Shown: in pieces, positions 43,539-55,531 of the stretch | Position numbering within the stretch: the first letter of the stretch is position 1 | How the letters are laid out: each line of letters begins with the position of its first letter | Assembly: GCF_029589055.1 (NCBI RefSeq) | Contig: NZ_JARQZP010000003.1 | Location: 372,001 to 436,000 of the forward strand | Length of the DNA: 64,000 nucleotides | Source: Vibrio hannami | GTDB lineage: Bacteria; Pseudomonadota; Gammaproteobacteria; Enterobacterales; Vibrionaceae | Direction: 5' to 3' | Position numbers and translations under genes: made by a program | Notes under the pieces: generated by a model | The model's input: only the letters and a program-made list of their open reading frames with translations | Databases searched by the model: none | What the model was told of the DNA's origin: nothing

Positions 43539-44183
43539 ATGAATATTGAACTAACAGCGGTTGAAGCACGTGTCATCGGTTGCCTGATGGAAAAAGAAGT
43601 AACAACCCCCGACCAGTACCCATTAACTCTGAACGCGTTGACCAACGCATCCAACCAAAAGAGTAACCGCGAACCAGTTATGGCACTTTCTGAGGCGGAG
43701 GTGCTGGATTCTGTAGAAGCACTCATTCAACGTCGTTTGCTCAGTGATGAAAGTAGCTTTAATAGCCGGGTATCGAAATATCAGCATCGTTTCTGTAATA
43801 CCGAGTTTGGTGATTTAAAATTTACTCAACAGGAAAAGGGCATCGTTTGTTGCATGTTACTGCGAGGCGCTCAGACTCCCGGTGAGCTTAGAACAAGAAC
43901 AAATCGACTATGTCAGTTCTCTGATGTGAAAGAAGTTGAAGCTGTGCTTGATAAGTTGGCCGAAGATGGTTTTGTCGTGAAACTGCCACGCGAAGCTGGT
44001 AAACGAGAAAGTCGTTATATGCATCTGTTTTGCGGTGAAGTTGATGTTGAACAGGTGGCTTCCGTTCCTTTAAGTCCAGCCAGCCAGCAAGGCAATGAAC
44101 GTATTGAACAGCTAGAAATGGAAGTGGCCGAGCTAAAAGCTCAGTTGGCGGAGATAAAAAGCATTGTTGATCAATTAGTTTAA
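43539..44183 (+). CDS. yceH: YceH/DUF480-family protein
   Basis: A 214-residue protein with two winged-helix domains. [48 protein letters not shown] is the near-invariant DUF480 start; [37 protein letters not shown] is the second domain; and a C-terminal coiled coil ([26 protein letters not shown]) ends it. The function is not established; a DNA-binding role is suggested by the fold. AAGGAAAAG precedes the ATG. Confidence 0.92.
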   Translation: MNIELTAVEARVIGCLMEKEVTTPDQYPLTLNALTNASNQKSNREPVMALSEAEVLDSVEALIQRRLLSDESSFNSRVSKYQHRFCNTEFGDLKFTQQEKGIVCCMLLRGAQTPGELRTRTNRLCQFSDVKEVEAVLDKLAEDGFVVKLPREAGKRESRYMHLFCGEVDVEQVASVPLSPASQQGNERIEQLEMEVAELKAQLAEIKSIVDQLV

Positions 44184-44186
44184 TTA

Positions 44187-44489
44187 ATGGCTCAAATGAC
44201 AAGTGAAAGTCCAGTTTGGTGGGTATACCTCATAAGGACAAATTATGGTGCTCTTTATTGTGGTATCACAACCAATTTAGAGCGCCGATTTGCTATGCAC
44301 CAGAAAGGCACTGGCGCGAAGGCCCTAAGAGGGAAGGGGCCTTTAAAAATGGTATGGTGGGAGCATGCCGGTTCAAAGAGTGATGCACTAAAACGTGAGA
44401 TAAGCATTAAAAAATTAAACAAGTCTGAAAAAGAAGTTATGGTCTCACAGTTTGAACTCGAAACTAAGGATGTTGAAAATTACATTTAA
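44187..44489 (+). CDS. GIY-YIG domain protein (UPF0213/YhbQ family)
   Basis: A 100-residue single-domain GIY-YIG protein. WVYLIRTNYGALYCGITTNLERRFAMHQKGTGAKALRGKGPLKMVW contains the Y-x-x-L...Y-C-G-I core (variant of GIY-YIG), the catalytic Arg and the downstream Glu in ALKREISIKKL. YhbQ-type proteins may cut or bind DNA; the activity is poorly defined. It starts three bases after the yceH stop and is probably co-transcribed. Confidence 0.88.
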   Translation: MAQMTSESPVWWVYLIRTNYGALYCGITTNLERRFAMHQKGTGAKALRGKGPLKMVWWEHAGSKSDALKREISIKKLNKSEKEVMVSQFELETKDVENYI

Positions 44490-44641
44490 AGCTCGAATTT
44501 GGTCACATAAATATTCATTTCAATAATATTGATATGGAAAATGTGCGGCCTCTGTAGTATTTGTTAGGTGAATAACATAATAAGTGCACTAAACTGTTTG
44601 TTAAAGAGCAGAGCATATAACAAATACCATCAGAGGTTGTC

Positions 44642-45814
44642 ATGATTCAAAAACGAAAAATTGCAGTGGCTATGGGCTTGGCCATGTGTTCTACATTGGC
44701 TGTGTCCGCAACAAAAGTAGCAGATGGTCGCGGTAACGGTATGGGTAACACGGGTGTTGCTTCCTCCGACTATCTGGTAGCTCCTTTCTATAACCCAGCA
44801 ATGGGTGCTTTTTATCGAGACAGCGATGATGTAGGTATCCTGCTCCCCGCTATTGGCGCAAATTTAAGAGATTCTGATGAGTCTGTTGATACCATTGACG
44901 ATTTTCAAGATACCTATAAAGGGTTTGATGAATCTACGGCAAGTGTTTCAACGTTGGATAAGCTAAATGGCTATCTGGATGATTTACAGAATAATAAGCC
45001 GTTAACCGCCACCGGTGGTGCTGGTATTGCTGTTGCTATCCCTTCCGATACTGTATCAACCAACATTTTCGCACGAGGTTTTGTTGAGATCATTGGTGTT
45101 ACTACGGGCGTTGCGGATTTAAGTGTTGGTTCAAGTCCTACTCGTCAGGAATATGCAGAGGCGACAAAAACACGTGTAGAGGCTTCAAATGTAGAGCTTG
45201 TTGCCTTTGGTTACAGTGAGTTTGGTGTGTCCTTTTCAAAGTTGCTTGAGGCTAAGGGACAAACGTTTAGCCTGGGTGTCTCTCCTAAGTATCAGGAACT
45301 GAAAACGTATTACCAAAATGTAAACGTTAATGATTTTGATCTGGATGATTATGACGAAAGTGAAATCTCTGATACTGCATTTAATCTGGATCTTGGTGCG
45401 GTTTGGTATAAGGATGCCTGGAAAGTAGGTTTCGCCCTCAAAGATATCTTTAAGCAGGAAATTTCTACTCAGTTTAATAACTATACCTATGAGCTAAAAC
45501 CACAGGCAACGGTTGCTGCCGCTTATACCACTCGGTTCTTTACAGCAGCGATTGATGCAGATTTGACCAAGCAGACTCGTTATACAAATGTGGATGACGA
45601 CACTCAGTTTATTCGTTTTGGTATTGAAGGTAACGCGTGGGATTGGTTGCAACTTAGAGCTGGTTACGAGATAGATACTCAAGATACACTAGATGAGTCT
45701 GTGACGGCTGGTATTGGTATTAGCCCTTTCGATGTGTTGAATATCGATGTCGCGGGATCTTACGCGGGTGATAACCAGTTTGGTGGCTCCGCCAACCTTG
45801 CCTTCACATTCTGA
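44642..45814 (+). CDS. TraF-type outer-membrane beta-barrel protein
   Basis: A 390-residue protein with a signal peptide (MIQKRKIAVAMGLAMCSTLAVSA). The mature part begins TKVADGRGNGMGNTGVASSDYLVAPFYNPAMG, a pattern of the conjugal transfer TraF (TraF_2) and FadL-like outer-membrane families common in Vibrio, and ends in NLAFTF with the terminal aromatic residue needed for beta-barrel assembly. Alternating hydrophobic strands fill the C-terminal half. There are no conjugation genes nearby, so the family name does not imply plasmid transfer here. Confidence 0.8.
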   Translation: MIQKRKIAVAMGLAMCSTLAVSATKVADGRGNGMGNTGVASSDYLVAPFYNPAMGAFYRDSDDVGILLPAIGANLRDSDESVDTIDDFQDTYKGFDESTASVSTLDKLNGYLDDLQNNKPLTATGGAGIAVAIPSDTVSTNIFARGFVEIIGVTTGVADLSVGSSPTRQEYAEATKTRVEASNVELVAFGYSEFGVSFSKLLEAKGQTFSLGVSPKYQELKTYYQNVNVNDFDLDDYDESEISDTAFNLDLGAVWYKDAWKVGFALKDIFKQEISTQFNNYTYELKPQATVAAAYTTRFFTAAIDADLTKQTRYTNVDDDTQFIRFGIEGNAWDWLQLRAGYEIDTQDTLDESVTAGIGISPFDVLNIDVAGSYAGDNQFGGSANLAFTF

Positions 45815-45835
45815 TAAATCGACTGCCTCTGGAAT

Positions 45836-45865
45836 AAGCCGCTTCATTATATGAGGCGGCTTTTT
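45836..45865 (+). terminator. Rho-independent terminator after the TraF-type gene
   Basis: AAGCCGCTTCAT and ATGAGGCGGCTT form a stem (one G-T pair), followed by TTTTT. Confidence 0.88.
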
Positions 45866-45936
45866 AGTTAGACTGTGTTGAAAAAATAGTGCTAAATCCC
45901 AAAGCGTCCTTTATATTTAAGGCATTATGAATATAA

Positions 45937-47057
<1,121 letters not shown>

Positions 47058-47058
<1 letters not shown>

Positions 47059-49610
47059 TGATATTCGGGAATAAAAACTCCAGGTCAACGATGGCGAACT
47101 TAACCGTTCGCTTACTTATCGTCGTTTTTTCGACGCTGATGGCGTTGTCACTCTTGTTTAGCTATCAGTTCAGTACTTCTGCTATTAATCAGGAAGTGGA
47201 AAGAAACTTGCAACAGACCGCTTCGCTTATTCAGAACTTGTTTGATTATAAGCTAGGGTCGGTACAGGCATTGCAGGATAATCAGAGCAAAAGTGCCACG
47301 TTACTCAGTTATGTCGAGTCAGGTTCGGTAAGAAAAACAGACGACTATTTTGTAGCTTCAGAAAGAGCGGTACTGAACAGCACACCTGATTTCCGTTTTA
47401 TTACTACTGGTAGCCATGTTTTTTGGGACGACGGTAATTCCCCGTTTTTTGGCGTGACTCAGGACAAGTTAATCGAGTTTTCCCAGAGCGTTATTTTTCA
47501 TAACAGTTGGTATTACACTACGGTAGATACAGAAATAGGGGACGTGCAGGTTCTATTCCGTAAATCGCCTATTGTAAATGATGCATCAGGTGAAGTTGTT
47601 GGCACACTGTATATTGGAATTGTTCTGGATAATAACTATGCATTGGTAGAGCACCTTAAAACAGCAAGTAATACTCAGGATATTGTTCTTACTATCAATA
47701 ATAAACCGGTAGCATCGACAGTCCACCTTGGTAGTGAATTATATAAAAGAATTTTTAACGCTGCTGATTTTGGTGAAACGCTTATTGATGATCATCTCTA
47801 TGGAAAGGTGAATCTGAAAATTAGTGGGGTTGATACTCCATTATCGGTATACAGTATTCAAACCAACCAGAATATCCTGACACTGGAAAAGAATTTTAGG
47901 TTAAGTTTTATATTCTCTGCTTTATCGATAATACTTGCTGCGGTACTTGCCAGAGTACTTATACAAAGAAGGATAAATGGTGAGCTCAACAAATTGATGG
48001 CCTATGCACAAGGCGCTAGGGAAAACAGGGATATAAAGCCATTTCAAGGCTCTGTTGTTTATGAATTTGACCATATTGGTCTGACTTTGGAGCATACTTT
48101 CGAAGAGCTTATCGAAAAAGAAAAATCTTTTCAGGATCTGTTCCGTTTTGCTGTGTCACCCATATTAGTTTGGGACAAAGACTTGAATATAATCAGGATG
48201 AACCCTGCGGCAGAAAAGGCCTTTACCGAAAATAACAGATTTAACGAGGACGCATTTCAGCAGTTCCAAAAATCAGTATACAAAAAACTGGTTACTGTAA
48301 AAGCTGGTGCAACACTTTCAGGCACTAATATTGATATTGCCGCTACCGTGTATCGTTGGAACATATCTCCTGTGATTATGGAAAATGGTGTGCACTCCAT
48401 AATTGGACAGGGTCAGGATATTACTACTCTTATTGAGGCTGAGAATCAGAGTAACCTTGCTAGGTTGGAGGCAGAAAAATCCGCTAGGGAAAGAGCTGAT
48501 TTTCTTGCCAGAATGAGCCATGAAATTCGTACGCCACTCAATGGAATACTTGGGATATCATCAATTCTGAAGAAGACATTAAAAGAGCCGGAGCAAGAAG
48601 AAAAGGTAGATGTACTGGTTCAAAGTGGAGAGCACTTGCTAGCTGTACTTAATGATATCCTGGACTTCTCTAAAATAGAAAAAGGCAAGTTTAAAATTGT
48701 TCATAATGACTTCTTATTTGATAATGTCCTTGAATCTATTGAAAACATATACCTTCCTCTCTGCCAGGAAAAAGGCATCCAGCTTAAAGTGCAAACAAAT
48801 CAGGATTCCGGTATCTATCTAAGAACTGATCAAGTCAGATTAAATCAGATACTTTTCAATCTGTTGAGTAATGCGGTGAAGTTTACTCACATAGGCCATA
48901 TCAAAGTCACTATCGATATAAACAACACAGCTTCAGGATACTCTGATCTTATTGTAATCGTAGAAGACACAGGTATAGGTATTTCGAAACAAAACTTAAG
49001 TCATATCTTCGAACCATTTGTTCAGTCAGAAAAAACGTCTACCCGTGAGTATGGCGGGAGTGGCTTGGGTCTGGCTATCGTGAAAAACCTGGTGGAACTG
49101 ATGGACGGAACAATAGAGATAGACAGTACAGAAGGGTTTGGTACCAGGATAAGGGTGAACCTTCCAGTTGAAATGGTCGATGAAAACATAGCCTTGAAGG
49201 TTGACGACTACTCCGATACATACGCTGATTTCCTAGGAAAATCTTTAAAAGCCCTTATAGTTGAAGACAATCAAACGAACGCCTTTATCGCGAAGACATT
49301 CTGTGAAAAATATGGAATGGAAGTAGAGTGGGCAACAGATGGTTATAAAGCATTAGAAAGCCTTAAAGAAAACGCTTTTGATATTATTTTGATGGACAAC
49401 CAGATGCCAAACCTAGATGGTATTGATGCGACGGCCCGCATCCGTAGCATGGGGATTGATACGCCGATAGTAGCCTGCACAGCTGATGGTTTTGACAGCA
49501 CCAGACAGGCATTTCTAAAGGCTGGCGCCGATTATGTCCTGGTTAAGCCGATCAAGGAGGCGCATTTTGCTGAAGCACTACGCTATTACAAGAACAAGTT
49601 TCTAGATTAA
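47058..49610 (+). CDS. luxQ: AI-2 sensor hybrid histidine kinase/phosphatase LuxQ
   Basis: An 850-residue hybrid kinase. An N-terminal helix (LLIVVFSTLMALSLLFSYQF) and a second near LSFIFSALSIILAAVLARVLI enclose the periplasmic LuxQ domain that contacts LuxP. A PAS-like region follows, then the HisKA block RMSHEIRTPLNG (His near 491), ATPase motifs LLSNAVKFT, EDTGIGIS and GGSGLGLAIV, and a receiver domain with phospho-Asp in LMDNQMPNLDG (about 779). It feeds phosphate to LuxU and LuxO, encoded elsewhere. Length and order match Vibrio LuxQ. Confidence 0.97.
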
Positions 49611-49664
49611 ACGCTTTTATCCTGGGTGGTTTCTTGGGTTATTAGGTTATTTGGTTTCTGCGCC

Positions 49665-50324
49665 TTACGAACCGAAAATAGCCTTGTCGATTATCTCGTA
49701 CTTCAGGCTATCAGACATTTTAAGTTCTGGGTCAAACTTGATACCTAAAAAGGTTTGATTGGCATATTTACGAAAGTTAGCAACAATGCATTTAGGAGAC
49801 TCTTCAGGGTAGTGTTCAAAATAGGTATTAATGTTTATCTCTTCGTCTTTAGCAATATCTATTGATTTTTTAACGACAATTCCGCAGCCAGACATTGAGA
49901 GATCTCTTAACGTTGCTTTATGTTCTTCGTCTGCGTGATCAATTGTGATGGGAAGATTAACTTTTATTCTTTTGTTTGACCTAATCGGCTTACTTTCAAA
50001 ACTATAGGGTAATTTTAAATACATCAACCACGTAGGGCGTGAAGTGACAGTAATTATCTCCGTTTTAAATGCAATAATATCACCGAGCTCAGTATCAGTG
50101 ACTCCCCTTATAACAATCCGGGCGTTATTGGTTTTGCGGGTGATGAGATCTTCAACTGTTTTAGCGGGGAGATCGAGAATTAAAAATTGTCCTTCTTTTA
50201 AACCAACCAGGTTGCACTGAAATGAATAATCGTCTTTGGGGCCGAATTTAATTACAGCAGCCAGCTTCATGCCAAATTCAAGATAGTCTTTTATCTTGTC
50301 TGTTTGATTAACCGTTAATTCCAT
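49665..50324 (-). CDS. PilZ-domain c-di-GMP effector with YcgR-like N-terminus
   Basis: A 219-residue two-domain protein. The N-terminal part (about 1-110) is a beta-rich YcgR-like domain; the PilZ domain follows with the c-di-GMP motif IRSNKRIKV (R-x-x-x-R) and DLSMSGCG (D/N-x-S-x-x-G). It should bind c-di-GMP and alter motility, surface attachment or another output. It is convergent with luxQ; the closeness of quorum sensing and c-di-GMP genes is suggestive but they are separate transcripts. Confidence 0.88.
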   Translation of the reverse strand: MELTVNQTDKIKDYLEFGMKLAAVIKFGPKDDYSFQCNLVGLKEGQFLILDLPAKTVEDLITRKTNNARIVIRGVTDTELGDIIAFKTEIITVTSRPTWLMYLKLPYSFESKPIRSNKRIKVNLPITIDHADEEHKATLRDLSMSGCGIVVKKSIDIAKDEEININTYFEHYPEESPKCIVANFRKYANQTFLGIKFDPELKMSDSLKYEIIDKAIFGS

Positions 50325-50405
50325 ATAAAGCCATCATTTTTTATTTTAGAGATAGATTAGACGGTATCAAAGATATACTCAAGTGAATCGATTAATTGAA
50401 GGGGG

Positions 50406-50722
50406 TTATACATGGGTATCGAGTAACGTACCGATCATTTCGTTTGATCTTTGTACGACATTCACACCAGCTTGATTGTACGTTTTTGCCTGATTTAATT
50501 TGACCATAGATTCTTCGTAAGAGACATTTTTTTCTTTTCATTCTCTTTACTTGTTTCCAGCTCTCGCTCTTTTTCTACATCAGAGGGCTGTTCAAGCTTG
50601 TTAAATTCTAGGTCTTCGCGAGAGTTTTGTTGAGCGATTTCGTTCGCAGCTTCTTTGGTAAGATTCTGTGACTGTTGTATTAAGGAGTAACCTGACTGGA
50701 CAGATGATACAGGCATAGACAT
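50406..50722 (-). CDS. Small conserved Vibrio protein, frameshifted
   Basis: It starts MSMPVSSVQSGYSLIQQSQN after AGGA. The raw frame ends with a stop at 50495, but one extra A in the seven-A run (50527-50533) restores NVSYEESMVKLNQAKTYNQ and a tail GVNVVQRSNEMIGTLLDTHV, giving about 105 residues. The restored end resembles a family of small Vibrio proteins of unknown function that finish IGTLLD-H. Middle part is charged and probably disordered. Confidence 0.7.
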
Positions 50723-50774
50723 ATTCCTCATCGCTATACCTTAAGCCTAATATTATTTGCCCAAGAACTCAAAT

Positions 50775-50942
50775 TTAGTTGAACAGGCTTGAAATCATAT
50801 CCATCTCTTCATCAGTCACAAGAGGGGAGCTTTCTTGTTCTTTAGCTAACTTTGAAGCGATTTGGCTTTGTAGAGCCATTAGCTGTTCAGGATTAAGTTT
50901 AACGATTTGGGATTGTAGTTGCTCAAATTGTTGTAGACTCAT
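50775..50942 (-). CDS. Small conserved Vibrio protein (55 residues)
   Basis: A helical, Gln-rich protein, MSLQQFEQLQSQIVKLNPEQLMALQSQI, ending VTDEEMDMISSLFN. The ATG at 50942 gives the sensible start; the frame extends upstream to 51020 through unlikely coding sequence. It is adjacent to another small Vibrio protein and the FUSC gene. Function unknown. Confidence 0.6.
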   Translation of the reverse strand: MSLQQFEQLQSQIVKLNPEQLMALQSQIASKLAKEQESSPLVTDEEMDMISSLFN

Positions 50943-51086
50943 CGCAATGCCCTGTGAGCAGTTGAACTTACTTGATTTCACAAATGATAAATAAAATATC
51001 AAAAACGATTGTAAGGGCAATGTCAGGAAATTTACCTGGTAGTGTCAGAATGTCCCTACATTAATTGTGCCTGTTTAATACATATA

Positions 51087-53237
51087 TTAATGGGCCTTAC
51101 TTGCTGCAAACATGTTCGCTAGCTTATGCATTTCGGGCATGACTCTGACAATCAGATGCAGTTGTTGTAGAACAAACTCAGCAGAAGCTTCATTAGCACT
51201 ACGCCATTCATTAAGTCTTGCCTCTACACCATAACTATCAGGAATGAGTTCGAAGTTCTCGCAATCATTATTGAGCTGATTACTAAGTATCTCTAAACGT
51301 TGATGAATATTTCGATGTGCATCCAAGATTAATTGGTGTGTTTGTTCATCCAGAATACGAGAGCGGTGTGCTCCCATCGCTGATATATAGCTGAGTAATG
51401 CATGGTTTAACGTAAGAAAACGAAAGCTTTCTTCTATAGCAGACTGATATCTGCCTGGTTCTGAAAGCATATTATTGATGGCTGAGCTCAGGTTTGCAGA
51501 GTAGGTATGGGCGTTACGCCGTGCTACCCGATATTTAAGGTCGTTTTGTTTTCCTACTCTGTATTGAGCAATGATTTCAGCCAGATACAGCTTGTTAGCA
51601 TTCACAGAATCGGCCATAACTTTATGCAAGCGCTTTGAATGCCAATCGGGCAGAATAAACGTCACCGCCAGCACCGACAAAACACAGCCAATAAGGGTGT
51701 CTGCAAGTCTTGGCAGGATAACCGCGTATCCAGCACCAAGCTGGTTGAAACACAGCAGAACTAGTATGGTAATAAAAGCAGTTGCGTAGCTATAGTTATT
51801 AACTCTGAATACAAAGAATGCGACCCCTGATATGACAACAAACAACAGTTGTGATATCTCGGAAGGGAACAAACTCAATAGAAGTACACCGATCAAAAGC
51901 CCCGCAATGGTACCGACAACCCGGGAAATGAGCTTTTGCTTGGTTGCACTATAGTTTGGCTGACAAACAAACAGTATAGTCAGTAGAATCCAGTAACCAT
52001 TCTCAAGGTTAAGCTGCTGAATAATTGCGTATCCTGCCACCAACGCCGTAGAAAGTCTCAGGGCATGTCTGAATAGTAATGAACCTGGATTCAGGTTTGA
52101 ACGAATTCTCTCCCACATAGCACTGACAGTATGCGCTTCAGTGTCTTCCAAAGTCACCTCATCCTGAACCGTGAGCGTGTCTGGGTTACTAATGTTCACT
52201 AGCTGTTTTTCAACCATCGTTAGGTTTTCGAACAGGTGCCGAATCTGCATTAATGCGATTTGTCGCTCTTTGTCTTCACTGTCATCGAGGTTTTCAATCG
52301 AATGCTGTAACTCTTTTAGAGCTATCGTGTTTTGCCCTGAGTGAGTATAAGCCTTACCTTCCATGATAGATTTAGATATCTCTTTACATGATTTGGCCTG
52401 GAGCTCGATCAGGTGTTTAAAACGAAACAGAACATCAGCGCGCATAAAGAGTTTTGCCAGTTCCTGATAACGGTAATGACTTGAACTGATCCTTTCGTGG
52501 ATATCCTGGGCAATAAAATATGTCTTTAAAAAACGGTCGGACGTGCTGTCAACGTGTCCACGTCTTGAACGGGACAGAAAGGTTGCTTTGCATTCATTTA
52601 GTGCTTCAACAGTTTTCGCATTGAGGTTGGCTTCTTTGATTCTTAAGGGCTGCGGAATCAGCTGTTCGGCCGGATGGAAAAGCTGCCGTTTAACTTCCAT
52701 GTAATTTGAAATCTGGGTAAAAATATTAGCCAGGCTCTGTTGTACAGGTTTAAGTGGCGAAAGTGTTAGCCAGACAAGGGATAACACAAAATACCAAATC
52801 GCACCGGTTATTAGCAGTAAAGGTTGGAACCAGTAATTGGTGCTTTGGTGCGCGCCTAACATGGTGTAAATCGCAATCAATAATGACCCGAACGCTATCC
52901 GTGCATAGCGTGGTCCTATTGCTCCCAACATGATGAAGCCGATAGTCGATAAAAACAGACCGGAGGCAAACAGAACTGGATGGTTGAATAAGACTTCAAT
53001 TGAGACAGTAGCTATCAGAAAACAGATAGCGGTGATGGTTTGAGCGCGAATCCGGCCTGAAAAATTGTCATCCGATTCAGCTAACGCCGCGGCAATAACG
53101 CCAAGTATCAACGGCGTCATATAATCAGAGCCTTCGAAATACCAGCAAGGGATGATGATACCAACGAGTGAAAAGAGTATCAGAGCACCATAATGCAGCG
53201 CCTGGCTATTCCAATAACGGCGTAAATGGATGTACAA
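51087..53237 (-). CDS. yccS: YccS-type FUSC-family inner-membrane protein
   Basis: A 716-residue membrane protein of the YccS/YhfK type. Two hydrophobic clusters, each of about six helices (residues 14-165 and about 395-525), surround a long soluble helical domain; a second cytoplasmic domain ends the protein. HALRLSTALVAGYAIIQQLNLENGYWILLTILFVCQPNYSATKQKLISRVVGTIAGLLIGV is the FUSC signature, also found in aromatic-acid efflux proteins. The transported compound is unknown. Confidence 0.88.
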   Translation of the reverse strand: MYIHLRRYWNSQALHYGALILFSLVGIIIPCWYFEGSDYMTPLILGVIAAALAESDDNFSGRIRAQTITAICFLIATVSIEVLFNHPVLFASGLFLSTIGFIMLGAIGPRYARIAFGSLLIAIYTMLGAHQSTNYWFQPLLLITGAIWYFVLSLVWLTLSPLKPVQQSLANIFTQISNYMEVKRQLFHPAEQLIPQPLRIKEANLNAKTVEALNECKATFLSRSRRGHVDSTSDRFLKTYFIAQDIHERISSSHYRYQELAKLFMRADVLFRFKHLIELQAKSCKEISKSIMEGKAYTHSGQNTIALKELQHSIENLDDSEDKERQIALMQIRHLFENLTMVEKQLVNISNPDTLTVQDEVTLEDTEAHTVSAMWERIRSNLNPGSLLFRHALRLSTALVAGYAIIQQLNLENGYWILLTILFVCQPNYSATKQKLISRVVGTIAGLLIGVLLLSLFPSEISQLLFVVISGVAFFVFRVNNYSYATAFITILVLLCFNQLGAGYAVILPRLADTLIGCVLSVLAVTFILPDWHSKRLHKVMADSVNANKLYLAEIIAQYRVGKQNDLKYRVARRNAHTYSANLSSAINNMLSEPGRYQSAIEESFRFLTLNHALLSYISAMGAHRSRILDEQTHQLILDAHRNIHQRLEILSNQLNNDCENFELIPDSYGVEARLNEWRSANEASAEFVLQQLHLIVRVMPEMHKLANMFAASKAH

Positions 53238-53426
53238 GGGAAGTCACTTATTTGAATCATAATTGGTTGAGACGTAATTTATCAAATTTGCTTAATCAAA
53301 ACAGAAAAATTTACGAATAACAGTTGGTTGTTGGTCTTATTTGTCGGTATTCATACTTCAATTAAGATGAATTATTACGTATTCTCGTTATCTGGAATTG
53401 TATAACTAGTTTTTCAGAGAACCCAT

Positions 53427-55511
53427 ATGCGCTTGTGTGCGAAAGACCTGGCCTGTTTTTTTATTCAGAAAGAGTATAGAGAAGTAGAAATCTTGCCTGA
53501 GTGGCTTGTTGTTTCTTCTGTTACGAGTGAAGAGCGCATACCATTTTCTATCTGGGATGGCAGTGTCGAAGTGCAACGAGGTTTGCTATGGGGCACGCTA
53601 ACCTTTTTTTCCCACATCAGTGATGGAAAACGATACGCATGGTCGGTACAGGGCCTGCCGTGGAAAGAGTGTAAACAGTTTGCCAGAGACGCCATCGAGT
53701 TATACGAAAAATGGCACAAACAGCAGTGTGAACAACTGAACCAAAAGCTTCCAGGGTGGCAGTCCTCACTTGAATTACTTGTTAAACAACCTTCTTATCT
53801 TACCCACTCAAGTCTTGAACATTGGGTTACAAAAGTCCGAAACGAACTGGACGACATTAACACCACTTTGGCGGAAGCTTGCCATAGACAACCTGCTCAA
53901 CTAGAACAAATCTCGGATTGGCTTGAGAACGGTAGCGAGAACCTCAACCGCCGAAACCACGAATGGCTAGAGCGCGAACGAGACAACTGGGCGGTTTTGT
54001 TTGCTCAGGTTGAAAGCTCACCGCTAAACGACTCCCAACAGCAAGCAGTATTAATTAACGATGACCACAACCTGATACTTGCGGGTGCAGGTACGGGTAA
54101 AACCAGTGTGTTAACCGCTCGAATCGCTTATTTATTGCAAAGCCATCTTGCACAGGCAGAGCAGTTATTAATGCTGGCTTTTGGTTCAGAAGCATCAAAA
54201 GAGATGAGAGAACGCCTTGATGACAAGGTCGGTTTAGCTGCGGAAAAAGTAACGGTGAGTACCTTTCATCAACTTGGCCTAAAGATCCTCAATACAGTGG
54301 AAGCAACTAAGGTCGAAATATGCCCGCAAGCTACCGATTCGAAGTTAAAACAAGTTTGGTGTAGTGAATGGCTTAAACAACACTGGGCTCACCCCGCGAA
54401 CTTTAAGCGTTGGCAAAAACACCTTACAAAATGGCCTATTGCATACCTGAAAGGTGACGATGAGCTAGGAGGTCAGGCTGAAAACCCTAAATTGATAGCC
54501 TGGTTAGAATCTCAGCTCGACCAGTTATGTATGCTTCATCTGAGTAAAAAGCAACTACAGGAAAAAATCGTTTCCCATGACGAGTATACCCGCTTGAATA
54601 GCGAGTTAGCGCTAGTCTGGCCATGCTATCAGGCGTGGCAGCATATGTTAAAAGATCAAAATCAGATCGATTTCCACTCTATGATCACCAGGGCCACGGC
54701 GTATGTACAGAAAGGTAAATTCAGAACACCGTGGAAGTACATCATGGTCGATGAGTATCAGGATATATCACCAGACAGGCAGGCTCTGCTAGAGGCGCTT
54801 TGTAGCCAAACAATTATCGAGGCCGGTGCTGAGGAAACAAACCCATCGCTCTTTGCCGTTGGTGATGACTGGCAGTCGATATATCAATTTACAGGCTCAG
54901 ATGTAGACCTGACAACTGAGTTTTCTAGTCGTTATCCGAATTCAACGGTTCATTATCTGGATATTACCTATCGATTTAATAACCAGATTTGTGATGTTGC
55001 CAGTCAGTTTGTTCAAAGCAACCCAAAACAGATCAAGAAGCAGCTACGTAGCTATCGGGAGCAAAAGCAGAAAGCGGTGTATGTTATGCCTGCGAAGCGC
55101 ATTGAAAGAGAGTTAAAAGCGTTAAATGAAAAAGCGCCACAGGTGAAGAATGTACTAATGCTTGGACGCAACCATTACCATAAGCCTGAGCAGTTGAAAC
55201 AATGGAAGAAGCAGTTTACCGATCTGAACATCCATTTTATGACTTGTCATGGAAGTAAAGGAAAGGAAGCCGACTATGTTTTCATTCTCAATGTCGATGA
55301 AGGGCAGTTTCCCGCGGTTTCAAGACAACCGCATCTCAACTCGGTGCTGGTTACTTCTTCTGATACCTATCCTAATGCTGAAGAACGAAGGCTCTTTTAC
55401 GTTGCACTAACCCGCGCTAAAGAAAAAGTATGGATAACCTATGAAACCCGAGAATCTGCGTTTGTGAATGAGTTACTTAGTCAGGACTACGCTATAGTTA
55501 AAAAGAGATAG
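53427..55511 (+). CDS. helD: DNA helicase IV (HelD)
   Basis: A 694-residue superfamily I helicase, close to E. coli HelD (684). After an N-terminal region with helices, helicase motifs are: Q-motif LNDSQQQAV, Walker A LAGAGTGKTSVL (motif I), DEYQD (motif II) in YIMVDEYQDISP, GDDWQSIYQFTGSD (motif III), CHGSKGKEADYVFIL (motif V) and LFYVALTRAKEKVWI (motif VI). HelD unwinds DNA 3' to 5' and takes part in recombination. It neighbours mgsA, as in E. coli. Confidence 0.94.
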   Translation: MRLCAKDLACFFIQKEYREVEILPEWLVVSSVTSEERIPFSIWDGSVEVQRGLLWGTLTFFSHISDGKRYAWSVQGLPWKECKQFARDAIELYEKWHKQQCEQLNQKLPGWQSSLELLVKQPSYLTHSSLEHWVTKVRNELDDINTTLAEACHRQPAQLEQISDWLENGSENLNRRNHEWLERERDNWAVLFAQVESSPLNDSQQQAVLINDDHNLILAGAGTGKTSVLTARIAYLLQSHLAQAEQLLMLAFGSEASKEMRERLDDKVGLAAEKVTVSTFHQLGLKILNTVEATKVEICPQATDSKLKQVWCSEWLKQHWAHPANFKRWQKHLTKWPIAYLKGDDELGGQAENPKLIAWLESQLDQLCMLHLSKKQLQEKIVSHDEYTRLNSELALVWPCYQAWQHMLKDQNQIDFHSMITRATAYVQKGKFRTPWKYIMVDEYQDISPDRQALLEALCSQTIIEAGAEETNPSLFAVGDDWQSIYQFTGSDVDLTTEFSSRYPNSTVHYLDITYRFNNQICDVASQFVQSNPKQIKKQLRSYREQKQKAVYVMPAKRIERELKALNEKAPQVKNVLMLGRNHYHKPEQLKQWKKQFTDLNIHFMTCHGSKGKEADYVFILNVDEGQFPAVSRQPHLNSVLVTSSDTYPNAEERRLFYVALTRAKEKVWITYETRESAFVNELLSQDYAIVKKR

Positions 55512-55531
55512 AAAATCATTGGAGTATAGCA

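Noticed and set aside
44642..45814. Conjugation gene cluster
   Set aside because: TraF is only the family label; no other transfer gene is nearby and the protein looks like an ordinary outer-membrane barrel.
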